In this document: piece by piece, positions 18,854 through 27,516 of the stretch
Layout of the letters: every line of letters starts with the position of its first letter
How positions within the stretch are numbered: position 1 is the first letter of the stretch
NCBI GenBank assembly: GCA_003280725.1
Contig: QCED01000004.1
Location: 1-64,000 of the forward strand
Reading direction: 5' to 3'
From: Prochlorococcus sp. AG-355-M18
GTDB lineage: Bacteria; Cyanobacteriota; Cyanobacteriia; PCC-6307; Cyanobiaceae
DNA length: 64,000 nucleotides
The notes under the pieces: model-generated
Database searches by the model: none
What the model was told of the DNA's origin: nothing
The model's input: only the letters and a program-made list of their open reading frames with translations
Program-made: the position numbers and the translations under genes

Positions 18854-20350
18854 TTATGGATGGAAACCAAAAATGGAATTATTTCTTTTTTTTATTTCTT
18901 TTATGAAGGTACTGTAATTTTCAGAGGCTGAAAGTTCTTGATAAATTAATTCATTTATTTTTTTATGAAGATTATGCTTATCGTTTAAAAATAAAACAGA
19001 TTTTTCTAGAACCTCAACCATAATTGAAACCGCAGTACTTGCTCCCGGAGAGGCTCCCAACAAAGCAGATAATGATCCATCAGATGAATTTACAATCTCA
19101 GTTCCAAATTTCAAAGAACCACCGCCTTCAGTTTTTTTAATTATTTGGACTCGTTGACCAGCATCCTTTAAATACCAATCAGAAGGATTAGCTGATGGCA
19201 TCATATTCTTTAAATTCTCAACTCTTGAGTTATGGTTCTTTAATGATTGTGATATTAGATAATTAATTAAATCGTTGTTCTTGAAACCAACATCTAGCAT
19301 AGAAAAAATATTACTCTTTTTAATTGAACTAAATAAGTCAAAGTATGAACTTTGCTTTAAAAATTTTGTTGTAAATCCAGCAAAAGGGCCATATAAAAGA
19401 AGTTTTTTATTATCAATCCATCTGGTATCTAAATGAGGCACAGACATTGGTGGCGATCCAATATCAGCCTTACCATAAACTTTTGAGTTATGTTTTTCTG
19501 TTAGATCTTTTTTCTCGCAAATAAGCCATTTCCCACTAACAGGAAATCCACCATAACTCTTTGCTTCTGGAATTTTCGATTTTTGCAAATAATTAATTGT
19601 TTTACCACCAGCACCAAGAAAAACATAGCTAGTTCTAATTGAAGTTTTTCTACCTTCTGAACTAATTTCTAGTTCCCATTTTTTTTTATCAACTTTCTTT
19701 AAATTTACTAATTCTGTTTTATATCTAATTTCAACATTTTTATTTTGAGAAACTAATGAAAGATACTCTTTTGTGAGAGCCTCAAAATTAATATCTGTTC
19801 CTCTAGCTATTCTGGTAGCAGCAATCTTAGTAAATGGATTCCTATCTTTTGTTATTAGAGGAGCCCATGATGAAATTTCATCAAAAGATGTAGAAAATTC
19901 CATATCAATAAATTCAGCATTTTCGGTCATTTTCTGAAACCTTTTTTTTAAAAAAGAAATATTATCCTGACCAGACACAAAGCTTATATGAGGAATAAAT
20001 TTTAAAAACTTTTTAATATCAATTTTCCCTGCTTCATATAACGAAGCCCATAAAGACATAGATCTTTCAAAAGAACGATTAATTGAAAGCGCTTTATCTA
20101 TTTTTATATTTCTTTTTTCATCTAAAGGGGTATAGTTTAATTCGCAATTAGCAGCATGTCCTGTACCTGCATTATTAAAAGCACCAGTACTTTCACTTCC
20201 TGGAGCATTTAATTTTTCTATAATAAGGAATTTTATATCTGGTAAAGTTTCTGAAATTAGGAGGGCTAAAGTACTGCTCATTATCCCTGCTCCCACTAAG
20301 ACTGCATCAAAGTAGCTATTATCATTAGTGGGATTTTTAAATGAAGTCAC
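18854..20350 (-). CDS. mqo: Malate:quinone oxidoreductase
   Basis: Peripheral membrane FAD enzyme that oxidises malate to oxaloacetate and passes electrons to quinone. The dinucleotide fold [12 protein letters not shown] (about 18-29) and the family block [18 protein letters not shown] are present, as is the C-terminal [10 protein letters not shown]. 498 residues is standard. It sits alone between lepA and the divergent nfu gene. Confidence 0.95.
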   Translation of the reverse strand: MTSFKNPTNDNSYFDAVLVGAGIMSSTLALLISETLPDIKFLIIEKLNAPGSESTGAFNNAGTGHAANCELNYTPLDEKRNIKIDKALSINRSFERSMSLWASLYEAGKIDIKKFLKFIPHISFVSGQDNISFLKKRFQKMTENAEFIDMEFSTSFDEISSWAPLITKDRNPFTKIAATRIARGTDINFEALTKEYLSLVSQNKNVEIRYKTELVNLKKVDKKKWELEISSEGRKTSIRTSYVFLGAGGKTINYLQKSKIPEAKSYGGFPVSGKWLICEKKDLTEKHNSKVYGKADIGSPPMSVPHLDTRWIDNKKLLLYGPFAGFTTKFLKQSSYFDLFSSIKKSNIFSMLDVGFKNNDLINYLISQSLKNHNSRVENLKNMMPSANPSDWYLKDAGQRVQIIKKTEGGGSLKFGTEIVNSSDGSLSALLGASPGASTAVSIMVEVLEKSVLFLNDKHNLHKKINELIYQELSASENYSTFIKEIKKRNNSIFGFHP

Positions 20351-20420
20351 AACAGAAAATTATCTTTTTTGCAATAAATCAAATTTCTTTCTAGGCTTAT
20401 TATAAAGTTAATCCAAAATT

Positions 20421-20666
20421 ATGAGTACTGAAACACTCTCGCTGACCAACGAAAATGTAGAAAAAGTCCTTGACGAGCTAAGACCTTTTTTAATATCTGA
20501 TGGAGGTAATGTAGAGATTGCGGAAATAGATGGTCCAATAGTCAAAGTCAAACTTCAAGGGGCATGTGGTAGTTGCCCAAGTAGTACTATGACTTTAAAA
20601 ATGGGTATTGAAAGAAAGTTAAAAGAGATGATTCCCGAAATAAGCGAAGTTGTCCAGGTTTTATAA
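20421..20666 (+). CDS. nfu: NifU-like Fe-S scaffold (Nfu domain)
   Basis: 81-residue stand-alone Nfu domain. The cluster-binding CxxC lies in [14 protein letters not shown] (about 52-65). In cyanobacteria the small NfuA-type protein is the main Fe-S carrier, especially for photosystem I clusters. ATG 20421; it diverges from mqo. Confidence 0.93.
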   Translation: MSTETLSLTNENVEKVLDELRPFLISDGGNVEIAEIDGPIVKVKLQGACGSCPSSTMTLKMGIERKLKEMIPEISEVVQVL

Positions 20667-20687
20667 AAATTTTTAACTAAAAAAATA

Positions 20688-20945
20688 TTACTTAGTTTTT
20701 AATTCCTTCAACAAAGATGATTCCATATCAAGGCAATCAATTGGAAGTCCTTGACCAATAGCAATTAAAAGAGGTGCAAGAATTCCTAGTGTAAAAACTA
20801 AATTTGATTGGCTTACATCATATTTACTCAAAGTAAACGTTATCAAATAAATAATTGAAAAATACGCATGTAAGGAAAAAAATTCTTTTGGCTTAAGGAC
20901 TGGCCACCTTAAAGTATTTCCTAAGAAATATAAAAAACCTGTCAT
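20688..20945 (-). CDS. Conserved cyanobacterial membrane protein, 85 aa
   Basis: Small protein with two likely membrane helices (about 24-42 and 49-66) and a soluble C-terminus DCLDMESSLLKELKTK. It looks like a conserved cyanobacterial hypothetical, but I cannot assign a function. It converges on nfu with 21 bp between. Confidence 0.65.
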   Translation of the reverse strand: MTGFLYFLGNTLRWPVLKPKEFFSLHAYFSIIYLITFTLSKYDVSQSNLVFTLGILAPLLIAIGQGLPIDCLDMESSLLKELKTK

Positions 20946-21071
20946 GAAAAAATAGTTAAATGAAGATTAAACCAAATATAAACATAATCCCTTTGAGAGA
21001 CTATTTATAAAAAAATTTACCTAAGATAATAATTAAAAAAACATTAAATCTTCGTTTCTATTTGTAAAAGC

Positions 21072-21101
21072 TAGACACCTCCCGGGAAATACGCTTATAA
21101 T
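21072..21101 (+). promoter_or_regulatory. Putative sigma-70-type promoter of the DUF4278 gene
   Basis: TAGACA (21072-21077) and TATAAT (21096-21101) are separated by 18 bp. Transcription would start near 21108, at the first base of a perfect 14-bp palindrome. Assignment rests on consensus match only. Confidence 0.45.
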
Positions 21102-21107
21102 AATTGT

Positions 21108-21146
21108 GTAGCAATTGCTACTTTTTCGTTCACCCTCACTAGAGGG
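21108..21146 (+). promoter_or_regulatory. Palindrome and stem-loop in the DUF4278 leader
   Basis: GTAGCAATTGCTAC (21108-21121) is a perfect palindrome that also fits the NtcA consensus GTA-N8-TAC. It overlaps the predicted transcription start, which for NtcA would mean repression. About 11 bases later CCCTC-ACTA-GAGGG (21133-21146) forms a tight hairpin. The segment down to 21200 is much more GC-rich than its surroundings, as expected for a structured RNA leader. Confidence 0.4.
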
Positions 21147-21164
21147 CGCAGTTCGAGTCATACC

Positions 21165-21374
21165 ATGGAACGGGGGATGGCCGTGTTGTCACATCGAAAC
21201 ATGACTACTTTAACTTACAGAGGTAAAAACTACGTTCAAAACAAAGAAGCTGCTAAAAAGCAACTTGTTGAACTTACCTACAGAAGAAACGTATACACCA
21301 ACAGAATGGATGACGCTTCTTCAAGTAATGAAAAAGCAGAATTAAATTACAGAGGTGTAAATTACACTAAATAA
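21165..21374 (+). CDS. DUF4278 protein
   Basis: Short protein with two DUF4278 motifs, LTYRGKNY near the N-terminus and LNYRGVNYTK at the C-terminus. The long form starts at ATG 21165 (MERGMAVLSHRN); an internal ATG at 21201 (MTTLTYRGK) begins exactly at the domain, and the first 12 residues may be leader RNA and not protein. The function of the family is unknown. A strong terminator follows. It is an isolated monocistronic unit with its own promoter and structured leader. Confidence 0.75.
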   Translation: MERGMAVLSHRNMTTLTYRGKNYVQNKEAAKKQLVELTYRRNVYTNRMDDASSSNEKAELNYRGVNYTK

Positions 21375-21391
21375 TTTAATTTAAAAAGAAG

Positions 21392-21418
21392 AAGCCTCTT
21401 TTTAAGGGGCTTTTTTTT
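21392..21418 (+). terminator. Rho-independent terminator of the DUF4278 gene
   Basis: AAGCCTC / GGGGCTT stem (one G-T pair) with a 7-nt loop, followed by eight T. It begins 17 bp after the stop. Confidence 0.85.
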
Positions 21419-21448
21419 GGCTATATTTATCAAGAGTCCTTTTAAACT

Positions 21449-22243
21449 ATGTCTGAAAGTTGCTGCAATACAAATACATCGAATAAAGCACTTAATCAAT
21501 TCGATCATAAAGATGCTATTCAAGAAAGATATGGGTCAGCGGCACTAGAAAAAGAAAGTTGTCTTTGTACACCAGTTGGGTTTAATCCAGTTTTACTTGA
21601 AGCAATTCCTCAAGAGGTTATAGAAAGAGACTATGGCTGTGGTGATCCAACAAAATATGTTCAAGAAAATGATATTGTCTTAGATCTTGGAAGTGGTAGC
21701 GGCAAAAATGCTTTTATTTGTGCCCAAATTGTTGGGAAAGAAGGAAAAGTTATTGGTGTTGATCAGAATCCTGATATGCTTTCTTTATCTAGATCAGCCT
21801 CTAAAGAAGTTTCAAAAAATATAGGTTTCAACAATACAGAATTTCTCGAAGGATCAATTGAAAAACTTGATGAATTAGATAAAGATTTAAATCCATTAAT
21901 CGCCGAAAAATCAATTGATATTATTTTAAGTAATTGTGTTTTAAACTTGGTAAGTCCAGAATCTAGAAATAACCTTCTAAGAAATATAAAAAGAGTTTTA
22001 AAGGATAATGGAAGAATTGCAATTAGCGATATTGTCTCTAACAAAAAAGTTCCTTTAAGATTGCAAAATGATCATGATCTATGGACAGGATGTATTAGTG
22101 GAGCATGGTATGAGCCAGAGTTTATAAGTGATTTTAAAGAACTTGGTTTCAAAAATTTAGAATTTGCAGAAAGGAGTGCTGAACCTTGGAGAGTAATTGA
22201 GGGTATTGAATTTAGAACAGTAACTTTAGTAGGCAATATTTAA
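21449..22243 (+). CDS. ArsM-like SAM-dependent methyltransferase
   Basis: 264-residue class I methyltransferase resembling arsenite methyltransferase. SAM motif I is LDLGSGSGKNAF (about 74-85). The three cysteines used for As(III) binding in ArsM have equivalents: the one in YGCGDPTKY, the one in SNCVLNLV and the one in WTGCISGA. The N-terminus is also cysteine-rich (ESCCNTNT, ESCLCTPVGF). An arsenic substrate is therefore plausible but unproven. The class V aminotransferase gene follows 36 bp downstream and is likely co-transcribed. Confidence 0.8.
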   Translation: MSESCCNTNTSNKALNQFDHKDAIQERYGSAALEKESCLCTPVGFNPVLLEAIPQEVIERDYGCGDPTKYVQENDIVLDLGSGSGKNAFICAQIVGKEGKVIGVDQNPDMLSLSRSASKEVSKNIGFNNTEFLEGSIEKLDELDKDLNPLIAEKSIDIILSNCVLNLVSPESRNNLLRNIKRVLKDNGRIAISDIVSNKKVPLRLQNDHDLWTGCISGAWYEPEFISDFKELGFKNLEFAERSAEPWRVIEGIEFRTVTLVGNI

Positions 22244-22279
22244 AAAACTCAAGAGTTAAAAATATAATTTAAATTTTCC

Positions 22280-23455
22280 ATGATAAATAATCTAAGAGAT
22301 CAAATACCAGCATTAAAAAATAAGTATTATTTTAACTATGGTGGACAAGGACCATTACCAAAATCTTCTTTAGAAGAAATGTTTAAAACTTGGGAAATTA
22401 TCCAAGATTTAGGACCATTTACCAATGATATGTGGCCTTTTATTTACAAAGAAATATTGACCACAAAAAGAATCATTGCGCAAAAATTAGGTGTGAATTC
22501 AAAGAATGTAGCTCTAACCGAGAATATCTCTTCTGGAATGATTTTGCCTTTTTGGGGAATAAAAGTAGAAGAGGGAGAAGAGCTGTTAATAAGTGACTGT
22601 GAACATCCTGGTATAGTAGCTGCAAGTCGAGAATTTTGCAGAAGAAATAAATTAATATTTAAGATTTTACCAATCCAAAAAATTAAAAATCTAAACGACG
22701 AAAATATAATTTTAGAGATTTTAAAAAATCTAAATAGTAATACTAAGATCCTCATTATTTCTCATATTTTATGGAACTTTGGATATAAAGTTCCATTAAA
22801 ACAAATTTCCATCGAATTAAAAAATAATCGAGAAAATTCTTATCTAATTGTTGATGGTGCTCAAACCTTTGGGCATATAAAAATTGAAGAAGAAGTTTTT
22901 TATTCTGATTTATATTCAATAACTTCTCATAAATGGGCATGTGGTCCAGAAGGACTTGGAGCTATTTATGTCTCAGATAGATTTATTCATGAAACAGATC
23001 CAACAATAATTGGTTGGAAATCATTAAAAAAAGAACAAGGCATCTATGAGCCTTTAGATAATCTTTTTCATGATGATGCAAGGAAGTTTGAAGTAGCTAC
23101 CTCTTGTATTCCTTTACTTTCAGGGCTTAGGAATTCTTTATATCTTCTGGATAAAGACTGCCATGAGAAAGAAAAAAGCAACAATATAAAAAGATTAAGT
23201 GAAAAACTTTGGAATAAATTAAATCAACTAAAAGAGGTTGAATTAGTTTTAGACAAGAAATACTTAAATGGGATAGTTAGTTTTAATATCGAGAATATTG
23301 AAGATAAAGATGGATTTGTGAAGAAACTTGGAGAGAAGAAAATTTGGATTAGAGTTTTAGAAGATCCAAAATGGTTTAGAGCATGTGTACATCAAATGAC
23401 TACAGAATTTGAAATTGATTTACTTTCTGAAGAATTAAAAAAAATACTGACCTAA
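22280..23455 (+). CDS. Class V aminotransferase / cysteine desulfurase-like protein
   Basis: 391-residue PLP enzyme of fold type I. The PLP lysine lies in SITSHKWACGPEGLGA and the aspartate in LIVDGAQTFGH. The overall pattern (YFNYGGQGPLP at the start, DCEHPGIVAA) resembles isopenicillin-N-epimerase/SufS relatives. No obvious SufS/NifS active-site cysteine loop is seen, so desulfurase activity is uncertain. It follows the ArsM-like gene. Confidence 0.8.
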   Translation: MINNLRDQIPALKNKYYFNYGGQGPLPKSSLEEMFKTWEIIQDLGPFTNDMWPFIYKEILTTKRIIAQKLGVNSKNVALTENISSGMILPFWGIKVEEGEELLISDCEHPGIVAASREFCRRNKLIFKILPIQKIKNLNDENIILEILKNLNSNTKILIISHILWNFGYKVPLKQISIELKNNRENSYLIVDGAQTFGHIKIEEEVFYSDLYSITSHKWACGPEGLGAIYVSDRFIHETDPTIIGWKSLKKEQGIYEPLDNLFHDDARKFEVATSCIPLLSGLRNSLYLLDKDCHEKEKSNNIKRLSEKLWNKLNQLKEVELVLDKKYLNGIVSFNIENIEDKDGFVKKLGEKKIWIRVLEDPKWFRACVHQMTTEFEIDLLSEELKKILT

Positions 23456-23689
23456 TAGTTGTAACTTGTCCAGATTGATTTAATTATAGATTTTAAGGAT
23501 ATTTATTTGGATAACAGTTCAAAAGTATATATTCAACTCCTTTTTTTATCACTTTCGAAAAAAGAATTAAGATTCCTTTTTTCCAAATTAAGCCAAACTT
23601 TTATCTATTAATTTAAAATTCTTAAATAAATCTTTTTATTGAAAAGAGTTATTGTTATCACTAAGAATATTTAAAAACTTTTTCAAAAT

Positions 23690-23779
23690 ATGGCACTTAA
23701 TACTTTTTTGCTTATCTTATTAGTTATTGCAAATTTTACAAATTTATATTTGACTCATTTTAGAAAAAAGAAAAAGTAG
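23690..23779 (+). CDS. Tiny membrane ORF, 29 aa
   Basis: ATG 23690 to TAG 23779. It has a hydrophobic helix (LLILLVIANFTNLYL) and a basic end FRKKKK, the form of many single-span cyanobacterial small proteins. It lies in a 408-bp gap between convergent genes. Nothing else is seen in that gap. No family is recognised. Confidence 0.4.
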   Translation: MALNTFLLILLVIANFTNLYLTHFRKKKK

Positions 23780-23863
23780 TTTTAATTACAACTTAAATAA
23801 AATTGTTAATTCGCTTATTTTTTTATTAATTTTCAGTTCAATTTATATGAAAAAAAGATTGAT

Positions 23864-24568
23864 TTACCAGGGTACTTCTGAGCTGTCCCATGCAATAAAT
23901 TTTCCAGTGGATTCTGGGTTTTGATTTTTAATAATATTGATTAAGAATTGGGATGATTTTTCTTTACTGAATAATTTATGCTCTGGAACAAATTTATGAA
24001 AAGGTCTAGATAAATTAGTATCTACTGTTCCTGGATGAAGCAATGTAATAGTAGCCTTTGGGAAACGTCTAGCCCACTCAATACTTAAAGATTTAAAAAA
24101 CTGATTTTGTGCTGATTTTGCAGCTCTATATGAATACCAACCTCCAGTTTGATTATCTCCAATGCTTCCAACTCTTGCACTTATACTTGCAAAATTAAAA
24201 TTAATATCTTTTGGTATAAATTCTTCAATAGTTTTAGCTAACAAAATAGGAGAAAAGGCATTTATTGAAAAACTTTCCATCATATTTTTTTTATCAAGAT
24301 GTTGTAATCTTTTTTCTGGTTGAAGAGAATCACTATGAAGTCTCCCCGTAGCGTTAATAACTAGTCTTAATTTTGAAGGATGATTTAATATTTTATTTTT
24401 CAACTGCAAAAGGGATTTAGAATCCTCTATGTCTAATTCCCAAAAAGAATTAAACTCACTTTTTCTTCCACACAAAACAACATCTAAATCTTTTTCACTT
24501 TCATTCAGATCTTTAGCTAGTTGTGTTCCAATTCCACCTGCGCCTACAACTAAGGCTAAGCCTTTCAT
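23864..24568 (-). CDS. Short-chain dehydrogenase/reductase (C-factor-like)
   Basis: 234-residue Rossmann oxidoreductase. The cofactor loop is GAGGIGTQLA (about 9-18), the catalytic YxxxK is YSYRAAKSAQN and the preceding serine lies in NFASISARVGS. The HPGTVDTNLSRPF segment is typical of CsgA/C-factor SDRs. Substrate is unknown. It is 80 bp downstream of murE on the same strand. Confidence 0.85.
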   Translation of the reverse strand: MKGLALVVGAGGIGTQLAKDLNESEKDLDVVLCGRKSEFNSFWELDIEDSKSLLQLKNKILNHPSKLRLVINATGRLHSDSLQPEKRLQHLDKKNMMESFSINAFSPILLAKTIEEFIPKDINFNFASISARVGSIGDNQTGGWYSYRAAKSAQNQFFKSLSIEWARRFPKATITLLHPGTVDTNLSRPFHKFVPEHKLFSKEKSSQFLINIIKNQNPESTGKFIAWDSSEVPW

Positions 24569-24648
24569 TTTATAAAAAATAACTACGTTAATTCTAAGAA
24601 ACTTTTCTTGTGATTTGCGTAAAGATCTTTCTGATTTGATTAGGAAAT

Positions 24649-26184
24649 TTATTGAGAGTTACTTTTTTCTTTTAATAATTTATAAGCTATTTTTCTATCA
24701 TCAAAATTAATAACTTTATCATTGAGAATTTGGTAGTCTTCATGTCCTTTTCCTGCAATTAAGACAATATCTTCTTTATTGGCAAATTTAATAGATTCAT
24801 TTATTGCTTTAAATCTATCAATCTCAATTATTATTTTTTCTCTTTTTTTTATACCCGTCAAAATATCATTTACTATCTGATGGGGTTGTTCTGATCTTGG
24901 ATTATCTGAAGTTATAAAAAGTTGATCAGAAAACTCTTCAGCTATTGATCCCATTAAAGGCCTTTTACTACGGTCTCGATCTCCGCCACAGCCAAAAACA
25001 GTTATGAGTTTCCCTTCACAAAGTTTTTTAATTGATTGCAAAACTTTTTTTAATCCATCAGGAGTGTGGGCATAATCAACAATAACTGTTGGAAGAGATC
25101 TTAAAACGACATCATTATCAATTTGTATTTTCTCCATTCTCCCAGGAGCACCAGGGAAAGATTTTATTAACTTTGATAGATCTTTTAAAGAAAAATTAAG
25201 TTTATACAAAATTGTTACTGCTTGAATCGCATTCATTAAATTAAATTCACCGACAAGTGGAACAAAAAGTTGAATTTTTTCACTAGGTGTATGAAAAATA
25301 CAAGTGGAACCACTTTCAGTAAATTTTTTATCTGTTACGAAAAAAAAATCATCATTTTCAAATTCACTTTCAGTAATCTTTGTAGATACTAATGAAGATC
25401 TTTTTTCAAGATCAGATGATAATTTAGATATCCAATGGTCATCATGATTTAATACACAAATTCCATCTTTTCCTTTTAAGTAGGGTGGGAAAAATAATTT
25501 TCTTTTTGTTTGAAAATATGATTCCATATCTGAGTGATAATCAAGATGATCTTGAGTTAAATTTGTAAAAATAGCCGCCTCAAATTCGCATCCTGATATT
25601 CTGTTTTGAGCAATAGAATGAGAACTTACCTCTAATATCGCGAATTCAGATTCTGCCTCAACAGCAGCATTTAATTTCTTTTGAAGTTTATCGGCGAAAT
25701 CAGTTGTATGAGAAGCCACTTCTGAGAAGCCAGGCCATCTATTGTGCAAGGTCCCAAATAATGCAGTCTTTTTTCCTAATTTTTTTAAAAGATATTCCAA
25801 TAAAAAAGTAATTGTCGTTTTTCCATTTGTACCCGTAACACCAATAAGTTTAAGTTTTCTTGAAGGCCTATTCCAAAACTCAGCGACTATTTGACCAAAA
25901 ATATAATCTAAATTATCCTCTATAACCAAAATTCTTTCTCGATCAATAGATCCAATTTTCTCTTTTGCAGCAGACCCAATAATGGCAGCCTCCGCGCCAT
26001 TTTTAATTGCCTCCAGACAATATTTTCCTCCATCAACATTTAAACCAGGCATACCTAAAAATAAAGTTCCGTTTTGTACTTCTTTAGAGTTAAAAGAAAT
26101 ATTATTGATTTCATGATCGATTAAATCTAATGAAGGAACAATTCCTACCAAATCTAAAAGTCTATGTAATTTTATAGATCTCAT
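24649..26184 (-). CDS. murE: UDP-MurNAc-tripeptide synthetase (MurE)
   Basis: Adds the third amino acid to the peptidoglycan precursor in the cytoplasm. The ATP loop is GVTGTNGKTT (about 113-122). The motif DNPRSEQP shows the enzyme uses meso-diaminopimelate and not lysine. 511 residues is typical. It forms a same-strand group with the glutaredoxin-like and yidD genes upstream. Confidence 0.95.
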   Translation of the reverse strand: MRSIKLHRLLDLVGIVPSLDLIDHEINNISFNSKEVQNGTLFLGMPGLNVDGGKYCLEAIKNGAEAAIIGSAAKEKIGSIDRERILVIEDNLDYIFGQIVAEFWNRPSRKLKLIGVTGTNGKTTITFLLEYLLKKLGKKTALFGTLHNRWPGFSEVASHTTDFADKLQKKLNAAVEAESEFAILEVSSHSIAQNRISGCEFEAAIFTNLTQDHLDYHSDMESYFQTKRKLFFPPYLKGKDGICVLNHDDHWISKLSSDLEKRSSLVSTKITESEFENDDFFFVTDKKFTESGSTCIFHTPSEKIQLFVPLVGEFNLMNAIQAVTILYKLNFSLKDLSKLIKSFPGAPGRMEKIQIDNDVVLRSLPTVIVDYAHTPDGLKKVLQSIKKLCEGKLITVFGCGGDRDRSKRPLMGSIAEEFSDQLFITSDNPRSEQPHQIVNDILTGIKKREKIIIEIDRFKAINESIKFANKEDIVLIAGKGHEDYQILNDKVINFDDRKIAYKLLKEKSNSQ

Positions 26185-26193
26185 ATAAAAATA

Positions 26194-26496
26194 TTATTTC
26201 TCCAGAATGGTACTAATATTTTTTTGAAACCAACTCATTAATTGATCATCTTTTAATCTTGGAGAAATGCGAGGCAATTCTATAATCTCATCAGACCTAA
26301 TTCGTTCAACAGCAATCACAGGTACTTCATAATCATATTTTTTATATTTATCTTTATATAAATCGACCCTATCAATATCAATTTCTTTAAGCTCTTCTAG
26401 ATTAGGGAATAACTCATTAAAATTTATTTTTGCCAGTTTGTTTTTTAATGAATCACAAAGGCAACATCCCTGCCTAACAAAAATAAATATTTTCAT
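26194..26496 (-). CDS. Glutaredoxin-like protein (DUF836)
   Basis: 100-residue thioredoxin-fold protein with an N-terminal CxxC, VRQGCCLCDSLKNKL (about 8-22), and the conserved cis-proline region YEVPVIAVE. It is probably a thiol-disulfide protein. Five bases separate it from yidD and 9 from murE, so the three genes are likely one transcript. Confidence 0.85.
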   Translation of the reverse strand: MKIFIFVRQGCCLCDSLKNKLAKINFNELFPNLEELKEIDIDRVDLYKDKYKKYDYEVPVIAVERIRSDEIIELPRISPRLKDDQLMSWFQKNISTILEK

Positions 26497-26500
26497 TCAT

Positions 26501-26737
26501 TTAGTCAGGCACAGGGTCACATCCACAGGGAGTTAAAGGATGACATCTGCTTAATCTTCTTAAAGTTAACCACCCTCCCTTCCAAGGACCATGTCTAGTA
26601 ATTGCCTCATATCCATACGAGCTGCAACTTGGAATAAATCTGCATCTTGGTCCGAAAAAAGGAGAAAACCACTTTTGATAAAACGAAATCATAAAAAGAA
26701 GTGTAGAAGTAATTGATTTATTAATAGTTTTGAACAC
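26501..26737 (-). CDS. yidD: Membrane protein insertion efficiency factor YidD
   Basis: 78-residue amphipathic membrane-associated protein. The family block is complete: RCRFIPSCSSYGYEAITRHG, then WLTLRRLSRCHP and the end GCDPVPD. It assists YidC/Sec-dependent insertion of membrane proteins. It diverges from rpsD. Confidence 0.95.
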   Translation of the reverse strand: MFKTINKSITSTLLFMISFYQKWFSPFFGPRCRFIPSCSSYGYEAITRHGPWKGGWLTLRRLSRCHPLTPCGCDPVPD

Positions 26738-26833
26738 TTTGATGATGTAAAATGTTAATTCAAGTAGTAATTAGTTTAATTGAATTTAGTCAATTATCCA
26801 AATTTATTGCAAATTTCTATTTAATTTAAAATT

Positions 26834-27442
26834 ATGTCAAGATACCGCGGCCCCAGATTAAGGGTTACGCGTCGCTTGGGAGAACTACCAGGTCTCACCA
26901 GGAAAGCTTCAAAGAAGTCTAATCCTCCAGGTCAGCACGGCCAAGCCCGTCGCAAGCGATCAGAATATGCAATTCGTCTAGAAGAAAAGCAGAAACTTAG
27001 GTTTAATTATGGAGTTTCTGAAAAACAACTGGTACGTTATGTAAAAAAAGCTAGAGCTCAAGAAGGATCTACAGGAACTAACCTACTAAGACTTTTAGAA
27101 AACAGACTTGATAATGTTTGTTTTAGATTAGGTTTTGGAGGTACCATTCCAGGCTCAAGACAATTAGTAAATCATGGTCATGTAACCGTTAATGGAAAGG
27201 TTCTTGATATTGCTGGTTATCAATGCAAATCAGGGGATGTAATCGGAATTAAAGAAAACAAAGCAAGCAAAAAACTTGTAGAAGGTAATATAGAATTTCC
27301 TGGCTTAGCTAATGTCCCACCTCATCTTGATTTAGACAAACCTAAATTAACGGGAAAAATAAATGGGAAATGCGATAGAGAGTGGGTGGCTCTAGAAATA
27401 AACGAACTACTAGTTGTTGAATATTATTCAAGAAAAGTTTAA
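26834..27442 (+). CDS. rpsD: 30S ribosomal protein S4
   Basis: 202-residue primary rRNA-binding protein. It has the N-terminal [16 protein letters not shown], the block [15 protein letters not shown] and the S4 RNA-binding domain [18 protein letters not shown]. Its codon use and GC are slightly higher than neighbours, as expected for a highly expressed gene. Start ATG 26834. Confidence 0.98.
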   Translation: MSRYRGPRLRVTRRLGELPGLTRKASKKSNPPGQHGQARRKRSEYAIRLEEKQKLRFNYGVSEKQLVRYVKKARAQEGSTGTNLLRLLENRLDNVCFRLGFGGTIPGSRQLVNHGHVTVNGKVLDIAGYQCKSGDVIGIKENKASKKLVEGNIEFPGLANVPPHLDLDKPKLTGKINGKCDREWVALEINELLVVEYYSRKV

Positions 27443-27456
27443 AAAACTTTTCTTTG
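27431..27456 (+). terminator. Hairpin at the rpsD stop
   Basis: 9-bp stem AGAAAAGTT / AACTTTTCT that includes the stop codon, followed by TTGG. A second imperfect hairpin (AAATCT-TCAT / ATGA-AGATTT) lies at 27464-27491. Together they may end the rpsD transcript, though neither has a long T tract. Confidence 0.45.
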
Positions 27457-27516
27457 GATTATTAAATCTCTCATTTAAAAATGAAAGATTTAACTTAATT
27501 CTTGTTTTTAAAAATA

